The notes under the pieces were generated by a model. The model was not told the DNA's origin, did no database searches, and worked only from the letters and a program-made list of their open reading frames with translations. This document shows positions 10,707-20,620 of a DNA stretch of 64,000 nt, one piece after another; position 1 is the stretch's first letter, and every line of letters begins with the position of its first letter. Source of the DNA: Laburnicola sp. R22_1 (taxonomy: Eukaryota > Ascomycota > Dothideomycetes > Pleosporales > Didymosphaeriaceae). The position numbers were made by a program, and so were the translations under genes. The DNA is taken from positions 2,108,001-2,172,000 of the forward strand of contig JACONQ010000011.1 of assembly GCA_014281115.1 (NCBI GenBank), read 5' to 3'.

Positions 10707-12219
10707 TTAAAGGACAAGCGAAGGATCATACTTCTTCCGCACTTGACGCATGAGCCTGACATTACTTGTCCCATAATGATCGATAACCGGCTGATCCCAA
10801 CTCGCATCGTTCATGAAGATGTACCGAATGTACGAATTCGCCGATTTGGTCGCCTTTTCAATCTTAGCCAAGAGCGATCGCGTGGCGTTATGAGCAATGG
10901 CGTCGTCTTCTTCTCTCCACCAGCCAATATCAAGCACAAGCCATGTTTGATTGACCTGGTTATGTCCCAGCACGTTTCCTCCGCGATCAATGCCCGCCTG
11001 CACCAAATTGGACGAGATTGGTTGAAGCCCGAGGACGAGGGTGCCGCCTGTCAAGGCTTGGAGCTGAGGGACTTCAGGTGCGGTCGATATAATTGTATTG
11101 ATCTTGTCGTAGATTTCAGCGGATGGGATAAAACTTGTGGAGTGCGAGTCCCAACTTCGGTTCGTCAGCAAATAGCGATAGCAGAGAACAAAAGAGCCTT
11201 ACCGTGGGAGCCCAGGTACACGTTGTCCACTAATCATCTCATTGAGAGTCTGCAACTTCGTCGCATCGCCAACGGTCGGAATGTCGTAGAACGGGTTGAA
11301 AGCAGCCGGCGACTCCTCGGGCTTGAGATAGACCATATTGAGCATTGCACCGAGGCTTTGATTGGTGCCAAACGGCTGAAGAATTAGGTTCGCGTATAAG
11401 TCTTTGTTTAGCTGAGCCTGATATTTTGCTAAAGCTTTGTACAGAGCCGGAATCTGATCGTGGCTATACATCTTTACCCCGCCCCACACATTGTAGATGG
11501 GGTAAGTGCGCAGAGTAAAGCTTACAACGAGACCTACATGGTCATCAGCTTTGAAATTCCGTGGCATAATTAACACAACGTACCAAAGTTATTCGCCCCG
11601 CCTTTCAAAGCCTTGTATAGATCTGTGTTATGCGTCGCATTCACGTTCTTGACCGAGCCATCTGCGATGACCACCTGAAGGAGTGAGAAATGGGTCCGAA
11701 GAACGATTCAGCAACTTACCTCGAAGTTGACTACATTGTCACAGGCCATCCCATAGAGGTCAGACAGATACGACAGACCGCTACCAAGTACCAAGCCGCC
11801 AACTCCAACGTCCAGAACTCGACCCCCGACGACTGTCACCCGGAACTGATCCAGATAGCTGTACACGTCGCCCCATCTCAGTCCAGTGCCGATCTTAACA
11901 GTCTGAGCCTTTGCGTTGTATTCCTTTGTGTTCAGCGAAGAGAGATCAACCAGCACGCCATCGTTTGTATTCGCCCCGAGTGGTGAAGGAAGGTGGCCTC
12001 CTGATCGTATCGCAAATCTCACCCGTTGGTTGCTGAGGTATGAGACGATCCTCTGCGCGTCGGCCGTTGAGGATGGCTCCACTACGCAAATCGGTCTACC
12101 CCATGCAGTAGCTGACCTATTGGTATCGTCAGCGTTGTCAACGTACCGTAGCGAATCTACGGCCCGTAGTTGCATAGGCCAAATACTGCACCGTGGAGCC
12201 GTGCAAGGGCCAATATGTA

Positions 12220-14369
12220 CCGTGGGTCACCACCTGGTGCACGGCCCCACCTGGTGCACGGTTTCCAGATGCCCACACCCACAACTTTTGCAGCTGTAGA
12301 GTCGCATATATATTGTATTATCGCGAGATTTTTTAGTGGAGGGCTTTTAAGGACCTATTTGATTGATTGGTAACGATAAACTACGTGCGATACCTCTGTG
12401 GGAGGCGTACTTTGCGGGTACGCGTGGCAGGGCCGGGTGTAGGCACCACATCAACTACAGATGATATATCCACACCAACATCCTCTGTCTCCTCAGCGAC
12501 TTGAGGAGGTGGTGCAAAGGCCTTTGACGGCGTCTATTACCCTTTTTGGAGAATTGTATATCTTGTTGGAGTTGCTTTTTGGCTTCGCGCGCGATTCTAG
12601 CTTCTTCGCGCTGCACGGCCTTCTCGCGCTGTTCTTAAAGGCGTATTTCTTTGGCCACCTCTCTCATGCGCTGCCTCTCTTCAAGCATGGTAGCCTTCTC
12701 CTGCTTCTGCTACTCCCTACGCTTGATCTCCTTGGACTTCTGTTGTTGTAGTAGCTGCTTGTTGGCATCCTTTTGTGCTTGGCGATCGCGGGCGTCCTTG
12801 ACTTTGGATGGCGACCAGAATATAGCTCCACTATTATACTCCTGCGGTGCCTTAAGTAATAGAGGCCTGCCACGTTGACGGCGCTTCTTCTTATTGACAA
12901 AGGCCCCTCTGAGTCGCTCGTTTTCATGCTGGAGGAGCTGTTTTTGTACAGCCATCACGTGAATCGTCTGGCTTAGCTGTTGGGAGCGTCAATCGTAGAT
13001 ATCCTCCACTACCTGGCGCAGTAATCGCTCAATCTTTCTCCAATCTAAAGCGCTGAGTACGGAAGTAGTACTATCGCTTAATGAGGGCCTCTCAGTCTCC
13101 TCTATTTTAAACTTCTTAAGTATAGCCTCTGAGTCTAACGGCGAAAGCCCTGTGACTTAAAAAGCCGTTAAGATCGTCTTTTCCTTAAACGTTGTATGCC
13201 AGGCCTTATAGAACAAGCGGAAGAAGTCTCTTTTTGTAATCGCGGAGATGCCCTGACAGCTATACATGAACTCGGAGAGCTCGTTTGAGTAGGCAGTTAA
13301 TAGAGGCTTGAAAAGGCAGACGTCAAGCGGCTGCAAGGTGTGGGTAGCGTGGGGAGGATAGATGGCCAGAAGAATCCGATTGTTGTCGCAAAACTTAATA
13401 AACTCCATCGATATATGTGAGCTATAGCTGTTAAGGATGAGTAAATAATAAGATCGTCTTGCCTTTGCTTTTGTTTCGCGATTAAACACCTGTTCAAGCC
13501 ATGAGAGCCCTAGCTTGTTGTTGGTCCATCCACTGGGCGATAAGGCGAAGAAGGTTTTGTGCTCTGTAGGGTCGAAATCCTGAAGCCATAAGTCTTGTAT
13601 CTTGCTAGAAACAGCCTAATAAATTAGCGCAGGCGTGAGATAGCTGCTGTCGGCGCAAATACAGGCTATTGTAGTTATCCACTCCCTATTGCCGTCCTAG
13701 AGTGCTTGTTTCACGCCTCCGTGATTATATCGATGGCGGGAGAACACGCGCTTTATTTTTGACAGCACCCCAATTAAGGAGCCCTTCTTATCCATATTGT
13801 AGATATTGCGAGCCTCGATATTATACTGAGTTATCTTCTGGTCTAGGAGCTTAAAATATAGGGCGTATTTGAAGGCAGAGTCAGCTCTGTGGCGTGTGGA
13901 ATCGATGCCGGATACCCATCGAGATACAAGCTCAATGTGATGCCGCGCAATAAAGCGATCAACCCAGTTTTTTCCTGGCTCTTTTCCTGCTATTTCTGCT
14001 GCGAAATTCCGTATCATCTCCCTTGTAGGTGGTAGCCCTCGTACACAGAGCTTATCAATATATTGTACGAGCTCAGTTTCCTGTGTAGAGTTGAGAAGGC
14101 GCATATTATCGACTTTCTCCGCATAGCTGCCGATAACCCCGCGGTGACGCTTCGACAGCAACGTTCGATCAACACCGTACTTTTTCGCAGTCTGAGTATA
14201 ATTAGGCTTCTCTCCAAGCTTCAGCGATTTGAACGACTCTAGGGCAGCCTCCATTGGGTGTATATTGGTGGTGTAAAGCGATTCTGAAAGTGCGGGAGAT
14301 TTGGTGTTGGCCGTGCACGAGGTGGGGCCGTGCACGAGGTGGGGCCGTGCACGAGGTGGTGACCCACGG
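12220..14369 (-). mobile_element. Fot1/pogo-like DNA transposon 1 (2150 bp)
   Basis: The ends read CCGTGGGTCACCACCT inward from both sides with TA outside (12218-12219, 14370-14371). The terminal repeats contain 17-bp-spaced sub-units with a GTGCACGG core: two on the left and three on the right. It inserted into the TA of the 160-bp MITE and carries a decayed transposase on the minus strand. Related to transposon 2 at 14719-16817. Confidence 0.88.
12381..14254 (-). pseudogene. pogo/Fot1-type transposase 1, inactivated
   Basis: Start MEAALESFKSLKLGEKPNYT at 14254; end VRLPQRYRT at 12381. Order: HTH/CENP-B-type DNA-binding region (to about 13900), then the DDE_1 catalytic domain. The first catalytic Asp survives (NMDKKG). 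The second motif reads LNSYSSH where the sister copy has LDGHGSH, so the catalytic Asp is Asn (codon 13430-13432). The third survives (LQPLDV). Several in-frame stops (e.g. 13697-13699, 13157-13159) and a frameshift in the C-terminal third complete the loss. Most changes are G-to-A on this strand, as expected from RIP. It cannot make active transposase. Confidence 0.88.
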
Positions 14370-14718
14370 TATCCTGTGCCCTATTCGGCTACATGTAGCC
14401 GCTACGGGCCGTAGATTCGCTACGGTACGTTGACAACGCTGGGTATCGTCAGTACTGAGCCACATCCGCACTTGCGTGGCCTTGGACATACCAATTTTCG
14501 GTGCTCAAATCATTGTACTTTGAGTTTGCTGGCAGAACTGTTGAATTCGGCAGTGTGGAGTAGAGATATTGGCAGGTATCTTATCTGGCGCGTGTCGATG
14601 CCACCACCACGGGCAGAAGGCATGCAATGAGAGAAATGAGCATGATGCAGAAACTGGGTCAATCTGATTCGCCTGCTCTTTCTTGGAAAGGAATTCCCTG
14701 ACTGAGCTTGCCTTCATA

Positions 14719-16817
14719 CCGTGTTTCATCACCTGACGATCGGCCCCACCGGACGATCGATTTTCCGCCTCAACAGCCCAACTTCGGCACCTTTTGCAAC
14801 GCTCTATACAACGAATATGGCCGAATTAAGTGCTGCTCTTGACTATTTGAGCTCGCTGAGCATCTCTGAGAAGCCTAATTACACCAAAGTCGCTCAAAAA
14901 TATGGCTGCGATCGCAATACGTTGTCGCGCCGGCATCGCAGGGTGCAGGGCACGCGCGACGCGCTGGCCGACAGCCAGCGCCTCCTCAACACCCAACAGG
15001 AAACTGAGCTTCTACAATATATTAATGGCCTTTGCGAACGAGGATTACCCCTACAAAGGAGATGATACGAAATTTCGCATCAGAAATAGCTGGGAAGCCT
15101 GCTGGCAAAAACTGGGTTGACCGATTTATACGACGCCACAAAGTCGACCTACTTTCCCACTGGACCTCTGGTATAGACGCCTCACGTAAACGCGCCGACT
15201 CTGCCTTCAAGTACGCCCTATATTTCGAGCTCCTACGTAAAAAGATTGAGCAGTATAACGTCGACAAGCGCCACATGTACAATATGGATGAGAAGGGTTT
15301 CCTAATTGGGGTGCTGTCAAAAATGAAGCGTGTCTTCTCCCGACAGCGCTATGAGAGCGGCGGCATTAAACAAATGCTCCAGGACGGCAATCGCGAGTGG
15401 ATTACAACGCTAGCATGTATTTGCGCTGATGGAAGCTCTCTTACGCCTTGCTTGATTTATCAAGCGCAGTCAAACAATATACAAGACACCTGGTTACAAG
15501 ATTTTGACGATTCCTTACACAAAGCTTTCTTTGCGGTATCACCAAGTGGATGGACGAACAACGATTTAGGCCTAGCATGGGTCAAACAGGTGTTTGACAG
15601 GGAGACTAAGGCAAAGGCGCGCCGCGATTATCGTCTACTACTCCTTGACGGCCATGGATCGCATGTTACAATGGAGTTTATTGACTACTGCGATCAAAAT
15701 AAGATCCTCCTGGCTATCTATCCACCTCATTCAACCCATACGCTCCAGCCGCTCGACGTCGCGCTATTCAAGCCTCTCAGCACTGCCTACTCCGCTGAAC
15801 TTACTGAGTACTTAGATAAGTGCCAGGGCCTCTCAAGAGTCACAAAGCGCGACTTCTTCGCTATGTTTGAGAGGGCCTGGCAGTGCTCCTTTCAAGAAAA
15901 CACGATCTGCAGCGCCTTTAAGGCCACTGGCGTAGTGCCTTTCAACCCCCAAGTAATCCTTCAGCGCTTTAATAATATAGACCTAGAGCGGCCATCCTCA
16001 AGCGACAGCAGCTCTTCTGTACTTAGCGCTTCAGATTGGCGTAAAATTGAGAGACTCTTGCGCCAGGTTGTCTCTGATACTTACGCTGAGGGGTCCCGGC
16101 AGCTCTCCCGCACTATGCACTCAATTTCAGTGCGCAACACCCTCCTGAACCATGAAAATACGCGTTTACAAGAAGCGCTAGCCCAGAAGAAGCGCCCTAC
16201 GCAAGGAAAGCCTCTACTGCTTGAACCACCTGCAGATTACGCTGGCGGCGCAATATTTTAGTCCCCCGCAAAGGTCAAGGAAGCTCGCCAACGCCAGGCA
16301 CAAAAAGATCAGGAGGCAAAGGCTAAGGAGCAAGAGAAGGAGCAGAGGAAGGCTATCCAGGAGGAGCAGAGGCGTACAAAGGCTATACAAGAGGAGGAGC
16401 GCGCCCAGGGCCCTGGCGTCAACCCAGGCGCTTCGGGCACCAAAAGCAAGGCCCCCAAAGGCATCCAAGAAGCTCCTCTCCCACTCCAAAACACCTCCAA
16501 GGTGACGCGCAAGGGCAAGGAGAAGGTTATTACGCCTCCTTTAATTGATGAGGAGGATGTAGAGTACAACTTTTCATCTGTTGTAGATGTGGCGCCTACG
16601 CCAGCGCGTACACGCCGGGGTCGCTCTTTACGGCTCCCTGAGCGTTATCGCACCTAATAAAGTATCGCGATCGTCTCCTATGCCTCTCAAAAGCTCTCCA
16701 CCAAAAAATCTGGCCTGTATACAATTTGTATTGCGTTGTACAGCTTCAAAAGTTGTACGCACGGACCCTGCCAAATCGATCGTCAGGTGGGGCCGATCGT
16801 CGGGTGATGAAACACGG
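14719..16817 (+). mobile_element. Fot1/pogo-like DNA transposon 2 (2099 bp)
   Basis: Both ends read CCGTGTTTCATCACC inward, with TA outside (14717-14718, 16818-16819). The roughly 50-bp terminal repeats have the same plan as transposon 1 but with a CGATCG core in place of GTGCAC. It inserted in DNA just upstream of the FAD oxidase ATG (14643), opposite in direction to transposon 1 and only 349 bp from it, so it probably cuts the oxidase promoter away from its gene. Confidence 0.9.
14817..16657 (+). pseudogene. pogo/Fot1-type transposase 2, one frameshift and one stop from intact
   Basis: About 613 codons. Start MAELSAALDYLSSLSISEKP (14817). N-terminal HTH/CENP-B-like DNA-binding region, then the DDE domain with NMDEKGF, LLDGHGSH and THTLQPLDV; the second and third Asp are separated by 35 residues (DD35D, as in Fot1/pogo). 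The C-terminus is a charged coiled-coil-like tail ending LRLPERYRT. Two lesions: loss of one C in the run at about 15048 (GLP|PTKEM), and TAG at 16259-16261 where copy 1 encodes Trp (GAIFW). The catalytic residues are intact, so this copy is much younger or less exposed to RIP than transposase 1. Confidence 0.9.
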
Positions 16818-16819
16818 TA

Positions 16820-17308
16820 TACGTGCTCCGCATGGGGCCTTTTTCGGCAGAAAGGGTTTGAATTGCCCCATCCGGAGCGATTCCTGGTCAGTTTTGAGCG
16901 CCAGCTTCGCTATCAGGCATTCTGCAGTCGCCCCCGTACCATTTCTCGCTCATTAAAAGCACAGCTGGGGCATTTTCGTCCCTGATGCCTGGCGAGGTAG
17001 GACCAGCGCGGCGGGTTCGACGCTCAGCCAACTGGGTAAATGCATCTCCTTGCCGCCCCAAATGGAAAGAGGGGCGAGCTGACTGTATGTGGTACCAGCC
17101 GTTCTTGTGTAACCGTCATAATATCGGCCCTGCCCGTTTGCTGGAGAGGTCTCAGAGGTGCACAAAGAGTCGCGGCTGTGCTCTTAGCGCCCTCACCCAC
17201 GCCATCATCCATCGTCTCTCGATCACTTTTTCTCAGCCTCTCGAGTGAGCGGTGATCATATGAACTCGGCTCAGTCAACCACCGGTCACCGCTGAGGCTG
17301 CACTCATC
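16820..17308. other. Intergenic region
   Basis: 489 bp between transposon 2 and the SDR start. Before insertion of transposon 2 it would have been a divergent promoter region for the FAD oxidase (-) and the SDR (+). No convincing gene is seen. Confidence 0.6.
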
Positions 17309-18366
17309 ATGGTTGCGATCCTCGCACCAACCATCCTCATTACAGGCGCCAACGGCAGCGCCGCGGTCCACACAGTCCGCTATCTGCTGAGCCACCACCC
17401 CAGAAAGCATCTTGTACTTACTGTCCGCAACACTTCCGACTCGGATGTCAACACCAGTATCCTGAAGAAGGCAATCTCAGAGTACCCGAGTGCTAAGTGT
17501 ACCATCCGCCAGCTCGATCTCTCCAGTCTCGCCGCCGTCAATGACTTCGCGGAGACGCTCGCTGAAGAAATATCGCGCGACGAGCTGCCGCCGCTAGAGA
17601 GCATCGTCTGCAATGCTTCCTACTGGAATCTAACAAAGGCGAAGGAAACGACGAGTGATGGTGTTGAGAAAACGATAGCAGTTAATCACATCGCTCACTC
17701 TAGCTTGGTCCTTCGACTATTGGGCAGCTTCGGTCCCGGCGGCGGCCGTGTCGTCCTTTTTACCAGCGATGCTCACTGGCCTGGAAAGAACAACCTCGAG
17801 AAGATCCCGCCCGCCGTGCCATCAACTTGGACGAGTTGGCCAATCCTCCCACCGATGGGCCAGGTGACTACCTGGCCAAGGGCTTTCATCGCTATGCTGT
17901 TTCGAAGCTGGTCATTCTGATGTGGATGTATGCTTTGAACAAGCGCCTCGAAAAGGTCTGTAAAGCATGTCAAGGTATATCGATCCCAGACTGATCCTAA
18001 TTCTAGGACCCAAAATTTGCCAAGATCACTGCCGTCGCAATCAATCCCGGCAACCTGAGCGACTCTCGTGCGCTACGAGTCAACACCCCCATGATGCTCC
18101 AGATGATGTCCAAGTACTTCATCCGGCCGATGCGTCCACTTCTACGCCTCGTGGACCCAACCATGCGCACTTCGAGCGAGGCTGGCACCGATATTGCCAA
18201 GCTGGCAGTCAACGAGGCGTCCCCCGGAGCTCGTGGATTCTTTACCTTGTTGAAGGAAGATAAGAGTTCGCCCGACAGCTTGGACATAAATGTCCAAGAG
18301 ACTATCTGGGAAAAGACACTGCAATGGACGGGCATTCCGAAGGATAATACTGGTCTTCCTGCTTGA
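17309..18366 (+). pseudogene. Short-chain dehydrogenase/reductase, one frameshift
   Basis: Exons 17309-17955 and 18007-18366 (51-bp intron, donor GTCTGT, acceptor TTCTAG). Restoring one base gives 335 aa. Rossmann start ILITGANGSAAVHTVRYLL (the usual TGxxxGxG is weakened, lacking the third Gly), NAS at the NAG position, and YAVSK as the YxxxK catalytic pair in HRYAVSKLVILMWMY. The C-terminal AINPGNLSDSRAL segment matches light-dependent protochlorophyllide reductase/WW-oxidoreductase-like SDRs of fungal clusters. The frame is broken near 17820: PPAVP continues into a wrong frame, and INLDELANPPTDGPGDYLAKGFHRYAVSK lies one base over. It is either a real single-base deletion or a sequence error. 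Upstream of it are the FAD oxidase and the transposons. Confidence 0.82.
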
Positions 18367-18671
18367 TTATGGAAGCAGTACACCGTCCGGATTGAACAAC
18401 CACGTCTGATTTGGCGAGGCGCTGCCATAAGCAGGGCCGTCGGAGGAGTCTCGGGTTTCTCTTTCGGTCGTAATAATATGTATGATACCTTGCTGCTTCT
18501 TCAGTGAACTAGCCACATGCGATGGACGATCCCGAGTTGGGCAAACTTCGTAAGCCAGGCTTATTCCGTGTATAAATTGACCTCGAGAATTTCATCAACT
18601 TTCCAAGGCACCTAGACCGGTCTTCACATGCACGACTAAATGGTCCTGCATGCGAGTGTGGGATACACAAG
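18367..18671. other. Intergenic, 3' of the SDR
   Basis: GC-normal 305 bp. It ends at the left copy of a 13-bp direct repeat that frames the next insertion. No gene is recognised. Confidence 0.55.
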
Positions 18672-18684
18672 CAGGGTCAATACC

Positions 18685-19534
18685 AGGTCTTCAATGCAGA
18701 CCTATTAAGTACTTTATTAAGTTTTACACAGTGCATAGTTTAAAATTAATAATTATATTAATTATTTAAGGTTGTCTCTACTTTAAGTCCTTAAGGCCCT
18801 AGATTTACCTATTATCTAACTACTTATTAATTTAGTTAATTATAGCCTTATTACCAATAGTAAGGCTATAGGGCTACCTTATAAGGATAGTGTTAAGGGC
18901 ATTATATTACTTTTTAATATAGTTTTTATTCTTCCTTTCTTATATACCTTCTATTCTTATAAGAGATAATATTATAGTTTAGATAGGTATTCTTACTAGC
19001 TTAATCCTTTAAGATCTAAAGGTGCAGCTATAGTAGCTAGAGCTTCTTAAAGAGCTTATTATCCTTATTATTACTAATAATCTTACTTCTTTACTTATAG
19101 TATTTCTATAATTTAAAAGAAAGCTTTCTAAGTTAGTTATAGCTATTACGCGTTCTTATGTAAAAGCTAACTACCTTAGTAGTAGTAATAATAGGAGGAC
19201 CTATATTAAGGATAGGATTAAGGTACTAAGGTATAGATCTTAGGTAGCACAAAGGGCTATTTATTGCCTATAGTAATTCTGCTATTTTTACCGCCCTTTA
19301 GAGCTCTATAGTTAAATAGTAACGCTAAAGTTACTATCTTATAGTTTACTATTATATAATTAGCCCTTTACTAATTATATATATATTATACTTTAGCTCC
19401 CTACTTTAGTTAATTCTAATTGCGCCCTTTTTTTTATATACTTTAGCTATTAAACCTTAGTTGTGCTTGCTATTAAGTCTTATAATCTGTAAAAGGTTAG
19501 GTCGACTATAAACGGATATAAATGAATGAATGAA
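18685..19534 (+). mobile_element. RIP-degraded LINE-like insertion with 13-bp target duplication
   Basis: An 850-bp AT-rich island in GC-normal DNA, bounded by exact copies of CAGGGTCAATACC (18672-18684 and 19535-19547). The right end is a short tetranucleotide tail (AATG repeated, 19519-19534). A long target duplication plus a simple-sequence 3' tail and no inverted repeats fits a 5'-truncated non-LTR retrotransposon (Tad/I-like). The interior has no usable frame; the class is inference from the ends. Confidence 0.65.
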
Positions 19535-19662
19535 CAGGGTCAATACCGATAATACGCGCATGGAGCTAAGCATGGGGCAGGTTGCAACCTGGACACACAT
19601 GTGCATAAGGGCAACCCGATCCCAGCTCTCTCTGACATGCTCAAATATTGCCACACTTCAAC

Positions 19663-20484
19663 ATGTCTTTCCAAGCCCTAATCAACACCGAAGCACAGTC
19701 AGATGAGCGCATGCCCGTAGTCGCGTACGTCACTTGCTTCCCCCAGCAACTCGCCCGCTAACCCCCAGCCCCACCTCCCAGCTTCGACAGCGCCATCACC
19801 ACGCTCACAGTGCCTCTCCCCAACCGCTGCTTCGCCTTCTCCGTGACCTTCCTCCTAACCCACGAGAAACTCATCTCGCTCGGAAAACAAAAACCCCCCT
19901 TGCACTTCCACCCCTACCAAGAGGAATTCATCACCGTCCTAGAGGGCCGCCTTGCCGTTGAGAGCGAAGGCGTAGAACACATCCTCACGCCCGCTGACGG
20001 CGAATTCTCCATCAAGCCATGGACGAATCATAGACTGTACCCCCCTCCTCACAAGGAAGGCGACACTATCACGCGCTTCCTGCTGAGCGGCCTCGACACG
20101 GACGAAACGTATAAACTCGATGAGCTCTTCTTCGAGAACTGGTATGGGTACCAGGATTCTGTGTTTGTGCATGGCGAGCCCTTGAGTATTGTTCAGGTCA
20201 TGTCGGTGAGTTTATATGTAGGCGAGTAGTCCGAAGGAGCGGTTTGCTTAGTATATGGGTAGATGTTTGATGCGGGGGGGTCGTATGTTTCACTGCCTCC
20301 TTGGGTGCCTTTTTCTCGCACGGTTGCGCGGGCTGTGGGAATTGTGGTGGGTAGGTGGGTTGGGAGTTTGTTGGGGTATCAGCCGTATTATAAGAAGTGG
20401 AGGACGGATTGGGGGTTGGCATGCCAGCGGATGAGGTCTTCGTTCTTTCAGCGGAGATTTGCGATTGATGAGAAGCTTCATTGA
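19663..20484 (+). CDS. Cupin-domain protein
   Basis: Three exons: 19663-19724, 19782-20205, 20263-20484 (introns of 57 bp each; the first has a CGCTAACC branch site), 235 aa. A single cupin_2 barrel: motif 1 PPLHFHPYQEEFITVLEGRL supplies the HxH(x)nE metal ligands, and motif 2 EFSIKPWTNHRLYP supplies the last His. A C-terminal helical extension (ending FAIDEKLH) follows the barrel. No signal peptide or TM segment is evident, so probably cytosolic. Single-domain cupins of this size occur in fungal metabolite clusters as isomerases or dioxygenase-like enzymes; the reaction cannot be assigned here. It is the only gene right of the transposons without a visible lesion. Confidence 0.85.
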
Positions 20485-20620
20485 AAGGTATTTATGGGAC
20501 TCGTATCGCTGTGGTATCGGCGATCTGTAGCTGGAAAATCTTCCTGCTGATATTCACCTCGCTTGCCTATTTTGGTTAGCCTGTGCCCTTCTTAGTGTTG
20601 TGTCACCCCTGATATGGTAC
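20485..20620. other. 3' flank of the cupin gene; GC to AT boundary
   Basis: Short GC-normal 3' flank. At about 20,620 base composition switches sharply to AT-rich RIP DNA that lasts, with interruptions, to 39.8 kb. Confidence 0.6.

Larger units (their letters stand above)
12130..14441. mobile_element. hAT-like MITE with perfect 40-bp terminal inverted repeats, split by a pogo element
   Basis: The left arm 12130-12169 and right arm 14402-14441 are exact 40-bp inverse complements, beginning CAGCGTTGTCAACG. The 8-bp direct repeat GGTATCGT flanks them (12122-12129 and 14442-14449). CAGNG ends with an 8-bp target duplication are typical of hAT elements. Without the nested pogo element (12220-14369 plus one TA) the MITE is about 160 bp and non-coding. 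The perfect arms argue that it is young or has escaped RIP. Confidence 0.85.
12117..14491 (-). other. Transposon-expanded intron 1 of the FAD oxidase gene
   Basis: Donor GTATGTCC (first base 14491), acceptor CAATAG (last base 12117). Removing the 2312-bp insertion and one 8-bp duplication leaves a 55-bp intron, the normal size here. The splice joins AAT-TG to G-TCA in frame (ENW-SATAW). A CTGAC branch-type motif is present on both sides of the insertion, at 14448-14452 and 12128-12132. Confidence 0.85.
10707..14643 (-). pseudogene. Secreted BBE-like FAD-linked oxidoreductase, transposons in intron 1 and one in-frame stop
   Basis: Exons in reading order: 14643-14492, 12116-11720, 11674-11584, 11533-11203, 11154-10707; 1419 bp, 472 codons before the final stop. 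Signal peptide MLISLIACLLPVVVASTRA; then CQYLYSTLPNSTVLP and ENW|SATAWGRP across intron 1; PCMH-type FAD domain with FAIRSGGH (His about residue 92, probable 8-alpha-histidyl FAD link), GGLVLGSGLSYLSDLYGMACDNV, KGGANNFGLVVSF, and a C-terminal BBE domain (YIFMNDASWDQPVIDHYG). Such enzymes oxidise secreted metabolites or pathway intermediates. Codon 21 is TAA (14581-14583), likely CAA to TAA. Intron 1 is 2375 bp because a MITE with a nested pogo transposon sits in it; the other introns are 45-50 bp. Apparent starts at 12175 and 14489 lie in the MITE and in the intron. Confidence 0.85.

Noticed and set aside
10743..11387. 214-aa plus-strand protein
   Set aside because: Antisense to exons and an intron of the FAD oxidase; codon pattern and motifs belong to the minus strand.
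11708..12175. Start codon of the FAD oxidase at 12175
   Set aside because: That ATG lies inside the MITE inverted repeat. The real upstream exon is at 14492-14643, joined in frame by GT-AG splice sites.
14202..14489. Short minus-strand protein starting MSKATQVRMW
   Set aside because: It starts 2 bp inside the original intron 1 (GTATGTCC) and runs into the MITE; it is intron sequence.
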